Shown: positions 37,311 to 47,860 of the stretch, piece by piece
Layout: the number at the start of each line of letters is the position of its first letter
Position numbering within the stretch: position 1 is the stretch's first letter
NCBI RefSeq assembly: GCF_900114775.1
Contig: NZ_FOUE01000005.1
Span: 124,001-188,000, forward strand
Source of the DNA: Marinobacter zhejiangensis
GTDB lineage: Bacteria > Pseudomonadota > Gammaproteobacteria > Pseudomonadales > Oleiphilaceae
Direction of reading: 5' to 3'
Length of the DNA stretch: 64,000 nucleotides
The notes under the pieces: model-generated
Told to the model about the DNA's origin: nothing
Databases searched by the model: none
What the model saw: the letters and a program-made list of their open reading frames with translations, nothing else
Position numbers and translations under genes: made by a program

Positions 37311-38018
37311 ATGCAGAAACTGGCCGTCGCAACTGTTGTCGTCATTCTCGTGCTGGCCGGGTATTGGTGGTGGCAGCCATCGGAACCTAGCCATGGGTCT
37401 TCCGCCCGGCAGGAAAGCGACAGCGCTACGGAGAAAGCCCCCGACCTGCCAACCCCGGACGATGCCAAGCCTGCCGAAACCGTTCCTCAGGCCAACCTGC
37501 CTCCGGTGCGTGAGGTCCCGATGGACGATGGCACCGAGGTATCAAGCCCGGAGCAGGCCCAGCAGGTGGTGGACGAGCAAGACCTGAATCTCGGGCCAGA
37601 CTCCGAACTCCAGGTCAGTGGCAGTACCAGCGACGACTACGGCTACAGCTATTACCAGCTTGAGCAGCGCTACAAGGGCATTCCGGTGTTTGGCAGCCAG
37701 GCCCTGCTGGAAGTGTCAGAGGGACAGGCCCAGCTGCTTAACGGCGTCTGGTTCGAGCAGATCGACCTGAACACCGAGCCAACCCATAGCGCCGAAGAGG
37801 CCCTGAGGCTGGCTCTGGATCACCGTGGCGTACCGGCCGAACGGACCATTTCGGTACTGGGCACGCCGGCGCTGCTGGTGTATGTCACCGAACAGGGAGC
37901 GACCCTCAGCTGGCGGGTCATCGCATCACTCAGCAACCCGGAGGCAGAACCCCAGCGTTACCTGGTGGACGCCCATAATCCGACCATTTACCTGCAAGAG
38001 CCCGTGCTACAACGATGA
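37311..38018 (+). CDS. Stand-alone thermolysin-type propeptide (FTP-PepSY) protein, membrane-anchored
   Basis: 235 residues. One N-terminal helix (about 4-20) is followed by a disordered linker. A fungalysin/thermolysin propeptide motif comes next (SYYQLEQRYKGIPVFGSQAL, about 110-129), then a PepSY-like segment (TPALLVYVTEQGATLSWRVI). In thermolysins these regions sit on the same chain as the protease and act as folding helper and inhibitor. Here they are encoded separately, immediately before and overlapping (ATGA) the metallopeptidase gene, so the pair is a split zymogen. Function in trans is inferred. Confidence 0.8.
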   Translation: MQKLAVATVVVILVLAGYWWWQPSEPSHGSSARQESDSATEKAPDLPTPDDAKPAETVPQANLPPVREVPMDDGTEVSSPEQAQQVVDEQDLNLGPDSELQVSGSTSDDYGYSYYQLEQRYKGIPVFGSQALLEVSEGQAQLLNGVWFEQIDLNTEPTHSAEEALRLALDHRGVPAERTISVLGTPALLVYVTEQGATLSWRVIASLSNPEAEPQRYLVDAHNPTIYLQEPVLQR

Positions 38019-39820
38019 CTGCCCTTCGCCGTTCGTTACGCAAGCTCCTCGCCCGCGCCCCAGGTCAGCACCTGAACCGTGTGGCCCTGCTGCGGTTGTT
38101 ACTGCCGCTGGTACTGTGCCTGCCGCAAGCCAGCCTGGCCGAACCCCGCATTGATGCCTTTGATTACGATGGCAAGTGCCTGTCGGACCGGTTGCAGGCC
38201 GCCCTTGCGACCATGCCCCGGGACATCAGTTCGGTGAGGTTACCGTCGCGCCTCGCCGACACCCAGGTCCAGCCCGGCAATGCCCAAGGCAAGGCCGCCA
38301 ACGCCATTCAAAGCCTGCAGCTGATCGAAACCTTCTTCAATGACGAACTGGGCTGGAGTTCGGTGGATGGCCAGGCCGCGCCCATGGTGTTACTGGCCAA
38401 CCTGTCCGCCAAGATGGATGGCAGCTGCGATGGCATGAATGCCTTCTACATGAACCTGTCCCCCGACACCGCCCATGTCATTGCCATCCTCCATGGCCAT
38501 CGCCAGGCCACCGAGGACCTGGCCCATGACATCGATGTGGTCGGGCACGAATTTGCCCACGGTTTCTTCAAGACCACCCAGGGGGAAGACCAGACCCTGG
38601 AGAAGGCCGCCATCAACGAAGGCGTCGCCGACATGTTTGGCATCACCATCCGGGCCTGGCACGAATCCGGTCAGGACCTGGCAAACACCCGGGTCAGGGA
38701 AGACACCTTCCGCCTGGGCCGGACCTTTGCCCTGGTCGCCGACCGTTACTACGATTCCCCGATGCACCAGGGCGCGATGAGAGACCTGAGCAACCCGATG
38801 CCCTGGGACACCGCCGACCACTACGATCTGGTCAATCAGCGCTCGTTCCGGGAAGAGCACTCCCTGAGCGGCGTGGTCAGCCTGCCCTTCGCCCTGATGG
38901 TCAAAGGCGGACGGCACCCACGGGTTGAGCAGGACATCGAAGTTCAGGCCATTGGCTTCGACAAAGCCATTCGCATCATGTTCTACACCCTGAAGCACCG
39001 CCTGCCGTTCAATTCCATGCCGGAATTTGCCACCGCCGTACGCCGGGCCGCCGCCCGGATTCATGGCGAAAGCAGTGCCGAGGTCCAGTCCGTACACAAT
39101 GCCTTTGCTGTTGTGGGACTGCTGGATGCAGCAGGTGGAAGCTCACCAGCCCCGTCACCGGACGCACCGGCTGAACCATCCGCGGAGCCAGCGCCTCTGC
39201 CGCAACCAGAGCCGGAAACCTCGCCCGGAGACGTGCCTGATACAGCACCACCAGCACCCCAGACCCCGCCCGAAGCCGATTCATGGCTGAGTCCTGGGCA
39301 GACGTTTATCGTGCTGCTCGCGGCCTTCCTGCTGATCCTGCTGGTGGTGGGGAAAACCCTGAAAAACGCTCGCCGAAACCAGATACGCCAGGCCTACCAG
39401 CTCAGCCAGCCGGCTCGACCGTTGTCGCCCCAGAGCATGCCGGACAATCCGGAACCAACACCCGTGACACCACCTCGTCCAGGCGGCTGCGTGGCCGAGG
39501 TATCCCTCGATGGCGTGAAAACCACGCTGATGCTGGATGCACGACCGCAGGTGCTTGGCCGCAGCCGGGACTTGCCGTTGCCGGAACCCCTGCGTCAGCG
39601 CCTGGGCCAAGACCCGTTCCTGGCCAGGGCCCATGGCGAGATCTGGTACCAGCCAGACGGCAACTACCTGTATGTACGCTGCCTGTCTGACAACGGCCTG
39701 GAGCTGAATGGGCAGAACGTGGCCACCGGAGACAAGGTTAAAACCACCTTCGACACCCCCGTTTCGCTCCGCATGGGGGAAACCACACTGACCTTGATCC
39801 GGCGGGGGCAGTGGCCTTGA
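38015..39820 (+). CDS. M4 (thermolysin-like) metallopeptidase fused by a membrane helix to an FHA-like domain
   Basis: 601 residues. A signal peptide or anchor (to about 42) is followed by an M4 catalytic domain with HEFAH (178-182), the third zinc ligand Glu202 in INEGVADMFG, and a proton-donor His282 in HSLSG. The 20-residue spacing between His182 and Glu202 equals that of thermolysin. Next come a Pro/Glu-rich linker (about 375-425), one helix (about 427-450) and a C-terminal FHA-like domain (LGRSRDLPLPEPLRQRL from about 514, DNGLELNG). The protease would be extracytoplasmic and the FHA-like part cytoplasmic. The phosphothreonine-binding residues are less canonical than in the other FHA proteins. 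Confidence 0.82.
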   Translation: MTALRRSLRKLLARAPGQHLNRVALLRLLLPLVLCLPQASLAEPRIDAFDYDGKCLSDRLQAALATMPRDISSVRLPSRLADTQVQPGNAQGKAANAIQSLQLIETFFNDELGWSSVDGQAAPMVLLANLSAKMDGSCDGMNAFYMNLSPDTAHVIAILHGHRQATEDLAHDIDVVGHEFAHGFFKTTQGEDQTLEKAAINEGVADMFGITIRAWHESGQDLANTRVREDTFRLGRTFALVADRYYDSPMHQGAMRDLSNPMPWDTADHYDLVNQRSFREEHSLSGVVSLPFALMVKGGRHPRVEQDIEVQAIGFDKAIRIMFYTLKHRLPFNSMPEFATAVRRAAARIHGESSAEVQSVHNAFAVVGLLDAAGGSSPAPSPDAPAEPSAEPAPLPQPEPETSPGDVPDTAPPAPQTPPEADSWLSPGQTFIVLLAAFLLILLVVGKTLKNARRNQIRQAYQLSQPARPLSPQSMPDNPEPTPVTPPRPGGCVAEVSLDGVKTTLMLDARPQVLGRSRDLPLPEPLRQRLGQDPFLARAHGEIWYQPDGNYLYVRCLSDNGLELNGQNVATGDKVKTTFDTPVSLRMGETTLTLIRRGQWP

Positions 39821-40725
39821 GTTACTCCAGTGCCTCCCATAGCCCCTTGCCACCCTGCGCCAGTACCCAGCTCCTTGGCCAACGCCAACGCCAGGAGGAC
39901 AGCCTGCGGCTGAGCCAGTTTGACGGCGGCCAGGCCGGGCAAGGGCTATTAGCCGTGGTCTGTGACGGCATGGGGGGACATGCCGGCGGCGACATCGCCA
40001 GCCAGCTGGTGGCTGACCGCTTTGTCTCGTCGTTTCTGGCAGCCTCTGGCAGTGTTCCGGCCCGGCTTCAGACCGCCCTGACAGCAGGTCATGAAGGGCT
40101 GATTGAGGCGGTATCGGAACGCCCCGATCTTGAGGACATGGGCACAACCCTGGTAGCGGCCTGTATACTCGGTGACGCACTCTACCGGGTCAGTGTCGGG
40201 GATTCGCAGCTGTGGCGGCTGCGGCAAGGGTGCCTGCAGCGATTGAACGACGATCACTCGATGGCTCCGGTGTTCGAGAGTATGGTTGCCATGGGGGAGA
40301 TGACCGCCGAGGCGGCACGCCACGATCGCAAACGCCACGCCTTGCGCTCAGCCATTACCCGAAACCCCATCAGCAAGATTGACGCGCCCCCGACTCCGGA
40401 GCCGCTGCTGCCGGGGGATTACCTGCTGCTGGCCAGTGATGGCCTGGACAGCCTGCCACCGGACGCCGTCACGAACGCGCTGACGCAGGCCAATGGCGAC
40501 CCGAACCGGGGACTGGAGGCGCTGAACGAGAAAATCAGTAAGCAATCAGACCCGGGACAGGACAACACCAGCCTTATCCTGATCTGTGTACCGGAACAAA
40601 CCGGTGCATCGGCGGACAAGCCAGCGATAGCGCCCAAGCCCGCGAGCCAGGGGGTCCGGCTATGGCCGGCCGCCGCGATTGCCGGCCTGGTTCTGGTGTT
40701 GCTGTTGTTTTTGATTCTGAGATAG
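39811..40725 (+). CDS. Membrane-anchored PP2C-family phosphatase
   Basis: 304 residues. A PP2C domain with RQEDSLRLSQ, VCDGMGGHAGGDIAS, ASDGLDSLP and DNTSLILI is followed by a C-terminal helix (about 281-303) that anchors it at the inner membrane. It is the second phosphatase in the operon; the other is soluble. Start codon is uncertain: GTG at 39811 overlaps the previous gene by ten bases, but TTG at 39817 has better spacing from the GGGGG ribosome site. Confidence 0.85.
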   Translation: MALSYSSASHSPLPPCASTQLLGQRQRQEDSLRLSQFDGGQAGQGLLAVVCDGMGGHAGGDIASQLVADRFVSSFLAASGSVPARLQTALTAGHEGLIEAVSERPDLEDMGTTLVAACILGDALYRVSVGDSQLWRLRQGCLQRLNDDHSMAPVFESMVAMGEMTAEAARHDRKRHALRSAITRNPISKIDAPPTPEPLLPGDYLLLASDGLDSLPPDAVTNALTQANGDPNRGLEALNEKISKQSDPGQDNTSLILICVPEQTGASADKPAIAPKPASQGVRLWPAAAIAGLVLVLLLFLILR

Positions 40726-40754
40726 AACCCGACTTAGGTAGTGGGAGACCTGCA

Positions 40755-42821
40755 GTGACGCAGCCTATGACTCTGGCACTGGCCAATGGGAGCCGGATCG
40801 CTGAATACCGCATCGAACGTCTGCTTGGCGAGGGCGGCTTTGGCCTGACCTACCTGGCGACCGATGAGCACTTGCACAAGCGGGTGGCGATCAAGGAATA
40901 CCTGCCCATTGATTTTGCCATGCGTGGTGCCAATGCCCAGGTGCTCCCCCGTACCGAATCCAGCCGCAACGATTTCGCCTGGGGACTGGAGGCCTTCATC
41001 AACGAGGCCCGCATCCTGGCCAAGTTCCACAACCCTTACATCGTTCAGGTGTTCCGTTATTTCGAGGCAAACGGAACCGCCTACATCGTGATGGAATATG
41101 TCGAAGGGCGCACCCTGCGGGCCACCGTCAACGACCTTGGAGAGCTGCAGGAAGCCGAAATCCTTGCCGTCCTGTTGCCGGTTATGGACGGCCTGATGGA
41201 TGTCCATGACGCCGGCATCCTTCACCGGGACATCAAACCAGAGAACATCCTGATCCGCGATGACGGCAAACCGGTGCTGATCGACTTTGGCGCGGCCCGC
41301 CAGGCGCTGGGCAGCAAGAGCCGCTCAATCACCACCGTCATCACCCCAGGCTATGTTCCCATCGAGCAATACAGCACCAAAGGCAATGTCGGGCCCTGGT
41401 CTGACATATACTCACTGGCCGCCGTTGCCTATTTCTGTCTGACCAGGAAGCGTCCAGAGGAAGCCTCGGACCGAGCCCTTGAAGATCATCTGTTGCCTGC
41501 CAGGGATGCTGCCAACGGCCTCGCCTCGCCGGCCTTCCTGAATGCCATTGACCGGGGCCTGTCGGTATCGCCGCAAGACCGACCACAAAACCTGGAAGAC
41601 TGGGTTAAGGCGCTGCGCGGCGACAAGGAGCAGGTGACCAAAACCGTTGACAGCACACCGCCACCAACCCTAACCCCAACCCCAACCAAGGTTGTTCCAG
41701 AGCCAACCAACGAGCCTCCCCCCAAGCCCAGCCCTGCCCCCAACCCAGCGGCGGCCCCTGCCGTCGAGCGCACATCGAACCGGCGGGGCCTGATCATCCT
41801 GCTGGGCCTGTTACTGATAGTGCTGGGTGGATTTATGGCGCAACAGGCGCTGCTGAAGTTCCAGGGTCCTGACGCCCCAGACGACACCACGGCAGGCGCT
41901 GACAGCAACATCCCAAGCACCCCGGACACAAGCGCCGACGCAGACCCGGAAACCAATGCTGACGCAGGTACGGACAGCGATGTTCCCGAGCCCGAACAGC
42001 CGGAAACCAGCAACGGGGATGGAGAAAGCGAAGGCGATGCCGTTGCCCTTGAGCCGGAACAGCCACCAGAGCCCGAACCCGAACCTGAGCCCTTGCCCGA
42101 GGAAGACACCACCTTTCGGCTGACGGTCATCACCGATCCGGACGGGGCTCATTTCGTGCTGTACGGCGATCCCCGCCGATACGAAGACGGTATCGAACTA
42201 ACCAACGGCAGCTACCGCCTCAAGATCAGCATGCCCGGCTATCGCACCGTTGAAATCACCGTGGAGTCCAGCGGGGAGGATGTGGTTCGGGAGGTCACCC
42301 TGGTGAGGGAGATCACCCCGCAGGAACAGGCACTGTTTGATGCCGCCAAAAGCTCCCGTTCCGTCGCAGACCTGCAGGCCTACCTGAACCAGTACCCACA
42401 GGGCAGCTACGCCGACCGGGTACGCAGCTGGCTGGCCGAAGCCCAGGAGCGGGAACAGCAGGCCTCGGAGGAACAGCTGCGAGCACGGGCCAAGGAAGCC
42501 GTCCGGGCCTGGCGTGATTGCCAACCGGTCCCCTGGAAGCAGACACCGACCAATGGCGTGGCGGTCTTTGACATCCCTGGCGCCACCAGTGGCAGCTTCC
42601 GCATCCGAGTTGGACGCACGACCCTGCCGGCCAGCCAGATCAGTCAGATTGGCAGCGGCTCGCCGCTGCGTGAGCTGTGCAGCAGCGCCACCTGCTATGC
42701 CGTCACCGCACCCTTCGGTGAAACCCCCTACACCGTCACTCAGGGCCGCCAGAACGAACGAGGCCAAGCCTGCTTCTATTACCCGGACGAGCGCAACCAC
42801 CGCTATCGGGTAGACTTCTGA
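40755..42821 (+). CDS. Transmembrane serine/threonine protein kinase with PEGA domain
   Basis: 688 residues. The start is set at the GTG at 40755, six bases after GGGAGA. The kinase domain (about 15-285) has GEGGFGLTYLA, AIKEYLP, ILHRDIKPENIL and LIDFGAARQALG, all catalytic residues present. A proline-rich juxtamembrane stretch, a helix (about 345-367) and an acidic linker lead to an extracytoplasmic PEGA domain (DPDGAHFVLYG to PGYRTVEITVES). A coiled segment and a C-terminal domain with four cysteines that I do not recognise end the protein. It likely phosphorylates the FHA partners of this operon in response to an envelope signal. PpkA-like in layout. Confidence 0.88.
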   Translation: MTQPMTLALANGSRIAEYRIERLLGEGGFGLTYLATDEHLHKRVAIKEYLPIDFAMRGANAQVLPRTESSRNDFAWGLEAFINEARILAKFHNPYIVQVFRYFEANGTAYIVMEYVEGRTLRATVNDLGELQEAEILAVLLPVMDGLMDVHDAGILHRDIKPENILIRDDGKPVLIDFGAARQALGSKSRSITTVITPGYVPIEQYSTKGNVGPWSDIYSLAAVAYFCLTRKRPEEASDRALEDHLLPARDAANGLASPAFLNAIDRGLSVSPQDRPQNLEDWVKALRGDKEQVTKTVDSTPPPTLTPTPTKVVPEPTNEPPPKPSPAPNPAAAPAVERTSNRRGLIILLGLLLIVLGGFMAQQALLKFQGPDAPDDTTAGADSNIPSTPDTSADADPETNADAGTDSDVPEPEQPETSNGDGESEGDAVALEPEQPPEPEPEPEPLPEEDTTFRLTVITDPDGAHFVLYGDPRRYEDGIELTNGSYRLKISMPGYRTVEITVESSGEDVVREVTLVREITPQEQALFDAAKSSRSVADLQAYLNQYPQGSYADRVRSWLAEAQEREQQASEEQLRARAKEAVRAWRDCQPVPWKQTPTNGVAVFDIPGATSGSFRIRVGRTTLPASQISQIGSGSPLRELCSSATCYAVTAPFGETPYTVTQGRQNERGQACFYYPDERNHRYRVDF

Positions 42822-43196
42822 TCCATGCCCCTGCCCTCATGGGTGGGGTGCTTAATCCCCCGACAAGGACTTCGATGGGTTCAATGCCTTTGAGTTTCTG
42901 AGTTTGCTTGAGTCGAAAAACACGAGGGACTGGACAGCCATGAGGGAAACCCTGGAACAAAGCTCTCACTCACCAGAGTCTTGCCTCGCCGAATCACAGG
43001 GTAGCTGAAATAAAAAATGGCCCTGGGCAGGGCCGAAGTTGGAGATGATAGGAAGACCCATATTCCCCGGGGTTTCTGAGCAAACCCCAGGCCCCGGCAA
43101 CCTGCCAGGGAAACAATAAGCACATCCATGTGCCGACTCACCACCGGACTGTCACGGGGACAGTCCGGGCACAACAAACGTTGTAACTGCCAGAGC
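42822..43196. other. Intergenic region between the kinase operon and exaC
   Basis: 375 bases without a supportable gene; short frames here look random. It holds a minus-strand terminator (listed separately). A perfect ten-base-pair hairpin CCGGACTGTC / GACAGTCCGG lies at 43144-43168. The latter lacks a T tract on either strand; it sits 29 bases after the exaC stop and may stabilise that transcript. I see no clear terminator for the plus-strand kinase operon. Confidence 0.5.
43011..43034 (-). terminator. Terminator downstream of exaC
   Basis: On the minus strand GGCCCT-GCCC-AGGGCC is followed after one base by ATTTTTTA. It is about 165 bases past the exaC stop. Confidence 0.7.
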
Positions 43197-44714
<1,518 letters not shown>

Positions 44715-44852
44715 GGTATCGACCTCTTCTTGTCATTCACATGGAATTATGTGTTTGTCGCTCGGCAACGCGGCCTTTCGCGCTATACGTATTCACTGTA
44801 GACCTGCCCCCCGAAAGCGCCAATGCCTCCTTGGGCGAGAAAAACTCCTCCG

Positions 44853-44861
44853 TTAGTAGTA
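44853..44861. promoter_or_regulatory. TTAGTAGTA element upstream of exaC
   Basis: TTAGTAGTA followed by GGTGCCCC, about 140 bases upstream of exaC. Nearly the same word occurs upstream of pedH and between exaB and exaA. Proposed operator for a LuxR-type regulator of this island (inference). Confidence 0.5.
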
Positions 44862-44888
44862 GGTGCCCCAGACCTTATTCGCGCCTAC

Positions 44889-44917
44889 GAAAAAGGGCCG
44901 CAATGCGGCCCTTTTTC
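44889..44917 (-). terminator. Terminator of the lanthanide-type alcohol dehydrogenase gene
   Basis: The near-perfect repeat AAAAAGGGCCGC / GCGGCCCTTTTT with a three-base loop ends 21 bases beyond the pedH stop. T runs occur on both strands. Confidence 0.9.
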
Positions 44918-44938
44918 AGACAGTTAGCAAACTGACAA

Positions 44939-46711
44939 TCAGTTGCTTGCAACCCGGTCGCTCGGCAGTTTGAACGTCCAGACCATACCGCCCTGGTTGA
45001 AGTCCTTGACCACGCGGGCAACTTCGCCACCCCACAGTGGTACCGCACCACCCCAACCGGAAGCGACGGATACGTACTGCTCACCGTTCATCTCCCAGGT
45101 GACCGGGGTACCAACAACACCGGAACCGGTATTGAAGCGGTACAGTTCTTCACCTGTACGGGCATCAAACGCCTTCAGGTAGCCTTCCGGAGTACCGGTG
45201 AAGACCAAGTTACCCGCCGTTGTCATGACACCACCCCACAGAGGTGCGGTGTTCTCATAACGCCAGACCTCTTCACCGGTGCGTGGATCCATCGCTCGCA
45301 GGACACCAATGAAGTCTTCATTGGCTGGCTTGATGGTGAATCCGGCACCCAGGTATGCAGCACCCTGCTTGTAGGAAACCGCTTCGTTCCAGATGTCCAT
45401 GGACCATTCGTTGGACGGTACATAGAACAGTCCGGTGTCCTGGCTGTACGCCATCGGCATCCAGTTCTTACCACCGAGGAAGGCCGGACGGGCTACAACG
45501 GAGCCAGCCTGCTCACCAGAAAGTTCTGCCGGGTTACCCGGGCGACCGTCTTCGGTGTAGATTGGACGTCCATCCTCGTCCAGGCCAGATGCCCAGCTGA
45601 TTTCATCAACGAACGGGAAGCCGCGGATGAAGTCACCGTTCTCACGGTTGAGGACGTAGAAGAACCCGTTACGGTCGGCCGTCGCCGCCGCGCGGACCAT
45701 CTCGCCGTCGTCTTCATAGTCGAAAGAGATCACCTCGTTCACACCATCGTAGTCCCAGCCATCGTGAGGCGTGGTCTGGAAGTGCCACTTGATGCTGCCG
45801 TCATTGGGGTCAATCGCCAGACGGGAGGAGGAGAACAGGTTGTCACCCGGACGCAGGTGAGAGTTCCAGGGAGCCGGGTTACCGGTGCCGAAGAACAGGG
45901 TGTCAGTGGAGGCATCGTACGTGCCACCCAACCAAGGGGCTGCACCGCCGGTCTGCCACATGTCGCCCGGCCAGGTCAGGCCAGCCTGGCCGCCGGAGAT
46001 ACCGTTTTCAACAGCTTCGCCATCGCGGTAGACGTAGCCCATGTGACCTTCAACGGTCGGACGGGTCCACAGGATTTCACCCGTGTTGGGGTCGTAGGCT
46101 TCAACCTTACCAACGATACCAAACTCACCACCGGACACGCCGGTGATCAACTTGCCATTAACAATGATCGGCGCTGCAGTGATGGAGTAGCCAGCCTGGT
46201 AATCAGCAACTTTCTTGATCCAGACAACCTTACCGGTGTCCTTGTTCAGGGCAACCAGCTTGGCGTCCAGGGTACCGAAAATGACCTTGTCGTCGTACAG
46301 GGCAACACCCCGGTTGATGACGTCACAGCAAGGCATGATGCCGTCCGGCAGACGCGCATCGTACTGCCAGATTTCTTCGCCGGTCATGGCGTCAACGGCA
46401 TAGACACGGGAATAGGATGCAGTGACATACATCACCCCGTCTTTGATCATTGGCTGGGATTCCTGACCCCGCATTTTTTCGCCGCCGAAAGCAAACGCCC
46501 AGACCGGCTGCAGGTTTTCGACGTTGCTTGAGTTCAGGGTGCTCAGCGGGCTAAAGCGCTGGCCATTCAGGCCCATGCCGTTGGTAACAACGTCATCGGT
46601 GGTGGCCTGGTCGTTCAGGATGTCCTCGTCGGTGACTGCGTGAGCCCCGAGAGAAACCGCCAGCGCCAGGGCGCTGACAGAAAATTTCATAGCGATCCGA
46701 TTCGATCTCAT
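44939..46711 (-). CDS. pedH: PQQ-dependent alcohol dehydrogenase, lanthanide type (PedH-like)
   Basis: Periplasmic eight-bladed quinoprotein that oxidises ethanol and other short alcohols, passing electrons to cytochrome c550. The start at 46711 has GGAG nine bases upstream; a second ATG lies seven codons later. A signal peptide ends near residue 25. The vicinal disulfide PCCDVINRG is present. The catalytic Asp320 in GWDYDGVNE is followed two residues later by Asp322, the extra ligand that marks lanthanide-dependent enzymes (XoxF, PedH). Length is 590 residues. It is a separate transcription unit with its own upstream element and terminator. Confidence 0.93.
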   Translation of the reverse strand: MRSNRIAMKFSVSALALAVSLGAHAVTDEDILNDQATTDDVVTNGMGLNGQRFSPLSTLNSSNVENLQPVWAFAFGGEKMRGQESQPMIKDGVMYVTASYSRVYAVDAMTGEEIWQYDARLPDGIMPCCDVINRGVALYDDKVIFGTLDAKLVALNKDTGKVVWIKKVADYQAGYSITAAPIIVNGKLITGVSGGEFGIVGKVEAYDPNTGEILWTRPTVEGHMGYVYRDGEAVENGISGGQAGLTWPGDMWQTGGAAPWLGGTYDASTDTLFFGTGNPAPWNSHLRPGDNLFSSSRLAIDPNDGSIKWHFQTTPHDGWDYDGVNEVISFDYEDDGEMVRAAATADRNGFFYVLNRENGDFIRGFPFVDEISWASGLDEDGRPIYTEDGRPGNPAELSGEQAGSVVARPAFLGGKNWMPMAYSQDTGLFYVPSNEWSMDIWNEAVSYKQGAAYLGAGFTIKPANEDFIGVLRAMDPRTGEEVWRYENTAPLWGGVMTTAGNLVFTGTPEGYLKAFDARTGEELYRFNTGSGVVGTPVTWEMNGEQYVSVASGWGGAVPLWGGEVARVVKDFNQGGMVWTFKLPSDRVASN

Positions 46712-46839
46712 GGTTGCGCTCTCCAATCTTTTGTTTTCAGTTTCAGCAGCGAACCGGGAACTCTTCCCGCCTCTAAACCCGATTCTTGGTTCTGGAGCGT
46801 TTACCAACAATTGCCCCCCAGCACAGGTTTTCTCATCAC

Positions 46840-46848
46840 TTGGTAGTA
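46840..46848. promoter_or_regulatory. TTGGTAGTA element upstream of pedH
   Basis: TTGGTAGTA followed by AGACCC, about 130 bases upstream of the pedH start. It differs by one base from the exaC and exaA/exaB elements. Confidence 0.42.
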
Positions 46849-46854
46849 AGACCC

Positions 46855-46880
46855 AAAAAAAATCGCCGGCGAACCGGCGA
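46855..46880 (-). terminator. Terminator after the metallohydrolase gene
   Basis: On the minus strand TCGCCGG-TTCG-CCGGCGA, a seven-pair stem with a stable UUCG loop, is followed by eight T. It ends the cytochrome c550-to-metallohydrolase operon 39 bases after its stop and lies in the pedH upstream region. Confidence 0.9.
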
Positions 46881-46918
46881 AGGACAGGGACAACTACAGA
46901 AAGAAAGCGGCAACAGGC

Positions 46919-47860
46919 CTACTCAGGCAAAAGCACCAGCGCCGATGATTCGTATTTCGGGTAAAGGTGGGTGGTGGTGCGAATCAGCTCGTATTCCGCA
47001 CCCTCTACGGCATCAAACCGGTGGGGAATGGGCTGCTGCATCACTTCACTGGCGCTCAACCCTCGCGAGGCCGAGGCCGTCAGGGTCTGGTAAAGCCAGC
47101 CCAGGTAGTCAGCCATCTGACGGAAGGCTGAGTCATCACTGACAATCGGCCCGTGCCCTGGAACCACGATCCGGTAAGGCAGCTCTTCCAGCCGTGCCAG
47201 CTCTCCGGCCCAAATCATCAGCCCCGGGCTCTGTGGTGTGGTCAGGGCACGGTTGTAGAACACCATATCGGAAGCAAACAACACGCCGGTGGTTTCATCC
47301 AGCACCACCAGGTCTGAGCCGGTATGGCCAGTGAGCTCAAGCAGCTGAAAACGGTGATCACCCACATCCAGAATGCCCGGTTCCAGGGTGTTGGCCGGAA
47401 CCACCACCTCGGTCCCCCGCATCCAGTCCCCAACCAGGCGATACATATTGTCAGAGAACCCGTCCCCTTCTTCTTCCAGCATCTCGCGGGCGCCGTCAAG
47501 CATGTACAGGGTATCGGGATCAAACGCCTGGCTGCCGAACGCATGGTCCGGGTGGTGATGGGTGATCAGCACATGGGTAATCGGCTCAGAGGTCTTGCTC
47601 TCTATCAGCCGCCGCAGGGCTTCGCCATAGAGTCTGGATGGACCACTATCGATCACCACAACACCGTCACCGGTGATCACAAAGGCGACGTTGACGATGT
47701 TGCCGCCGTTATCCCGCGAGAAGTTTCCGGTGCTGCCTTCAATCACCCAGGTGCCCTTGGCAATTTCCCGGGCCTCCAGGTTATAGGCCAGTTCCGGCGC
47801 ACTGACCACCGGGGCGCCCACCAGCCAGCACAGCATCACTATGGCCGCCCGACGGATCAT
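46919..47860 (-). CDS. Quinoprotein relay system zinc metallohydrolase (SoxH-related)
   Basis: Exported metallo-beta-lactamase-fold hydrolase, 313 residues, signal peptide to about residue 20 (PVVSA). The metal motif is LITHHHPDHAFGSQAF and further ligands fall in LTGHTGSDLVVLDE and VPGHGPIVSDD. Homologues cluster with PQQ dehydrogenases and SoxYZ-like carriers and are thought to act on carrier-bound sulfur species; the real substrate is unknown. Its start overlaps the SoxYZ-like gene by four bases. Confidence 0.85.
   Translation of the reverse strand: MIRRAAIVMLCWLVGAPVVSAPELAYNLEAREIAKGTWVIEGSTGNFSRDNGGNIVNVAFVITGDGVVVIDSGPSRLYGEALRRLIESKTSEPITHVLITHHHPDHAFGSQAFDPDTLYMLDGAREMLEEEGDGFSDNMYRLVGDWMRGTEVVVPANTLEPGILDVGDHRFQLLELTGHTGSDLVVLDETTGVLFASDMVFYNRALTTPQSPGLMIWAGELARLEELPYRIVVPGHGPIVSDDSAFRQMADYLGWLYQTLTASASRGLSASEVMQQPIPHRFDAVEGAEYELIRTTTHLYPKYESSALVLLPE

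Noticed and set aside
33058..42821. Type VI secretion regulatory locus (PpkA/PppA/Fha)
   Set aside because: Kinase, PP2C and FHA are present but no tss structural gene, no Hcp, VgrG or ClpV is encoded nearby.
43144..43168. Terminator at the perfect hairpin after exaC
   Set aside because: No T tract follows on either strand; a better terminator lies at 43011-43034.
42881..43177. 98-residue minus-strand frame between the kinase operon and exaC
   Set aside because: It spans the terminator and hairpin, has biased composition and no ribosome site.
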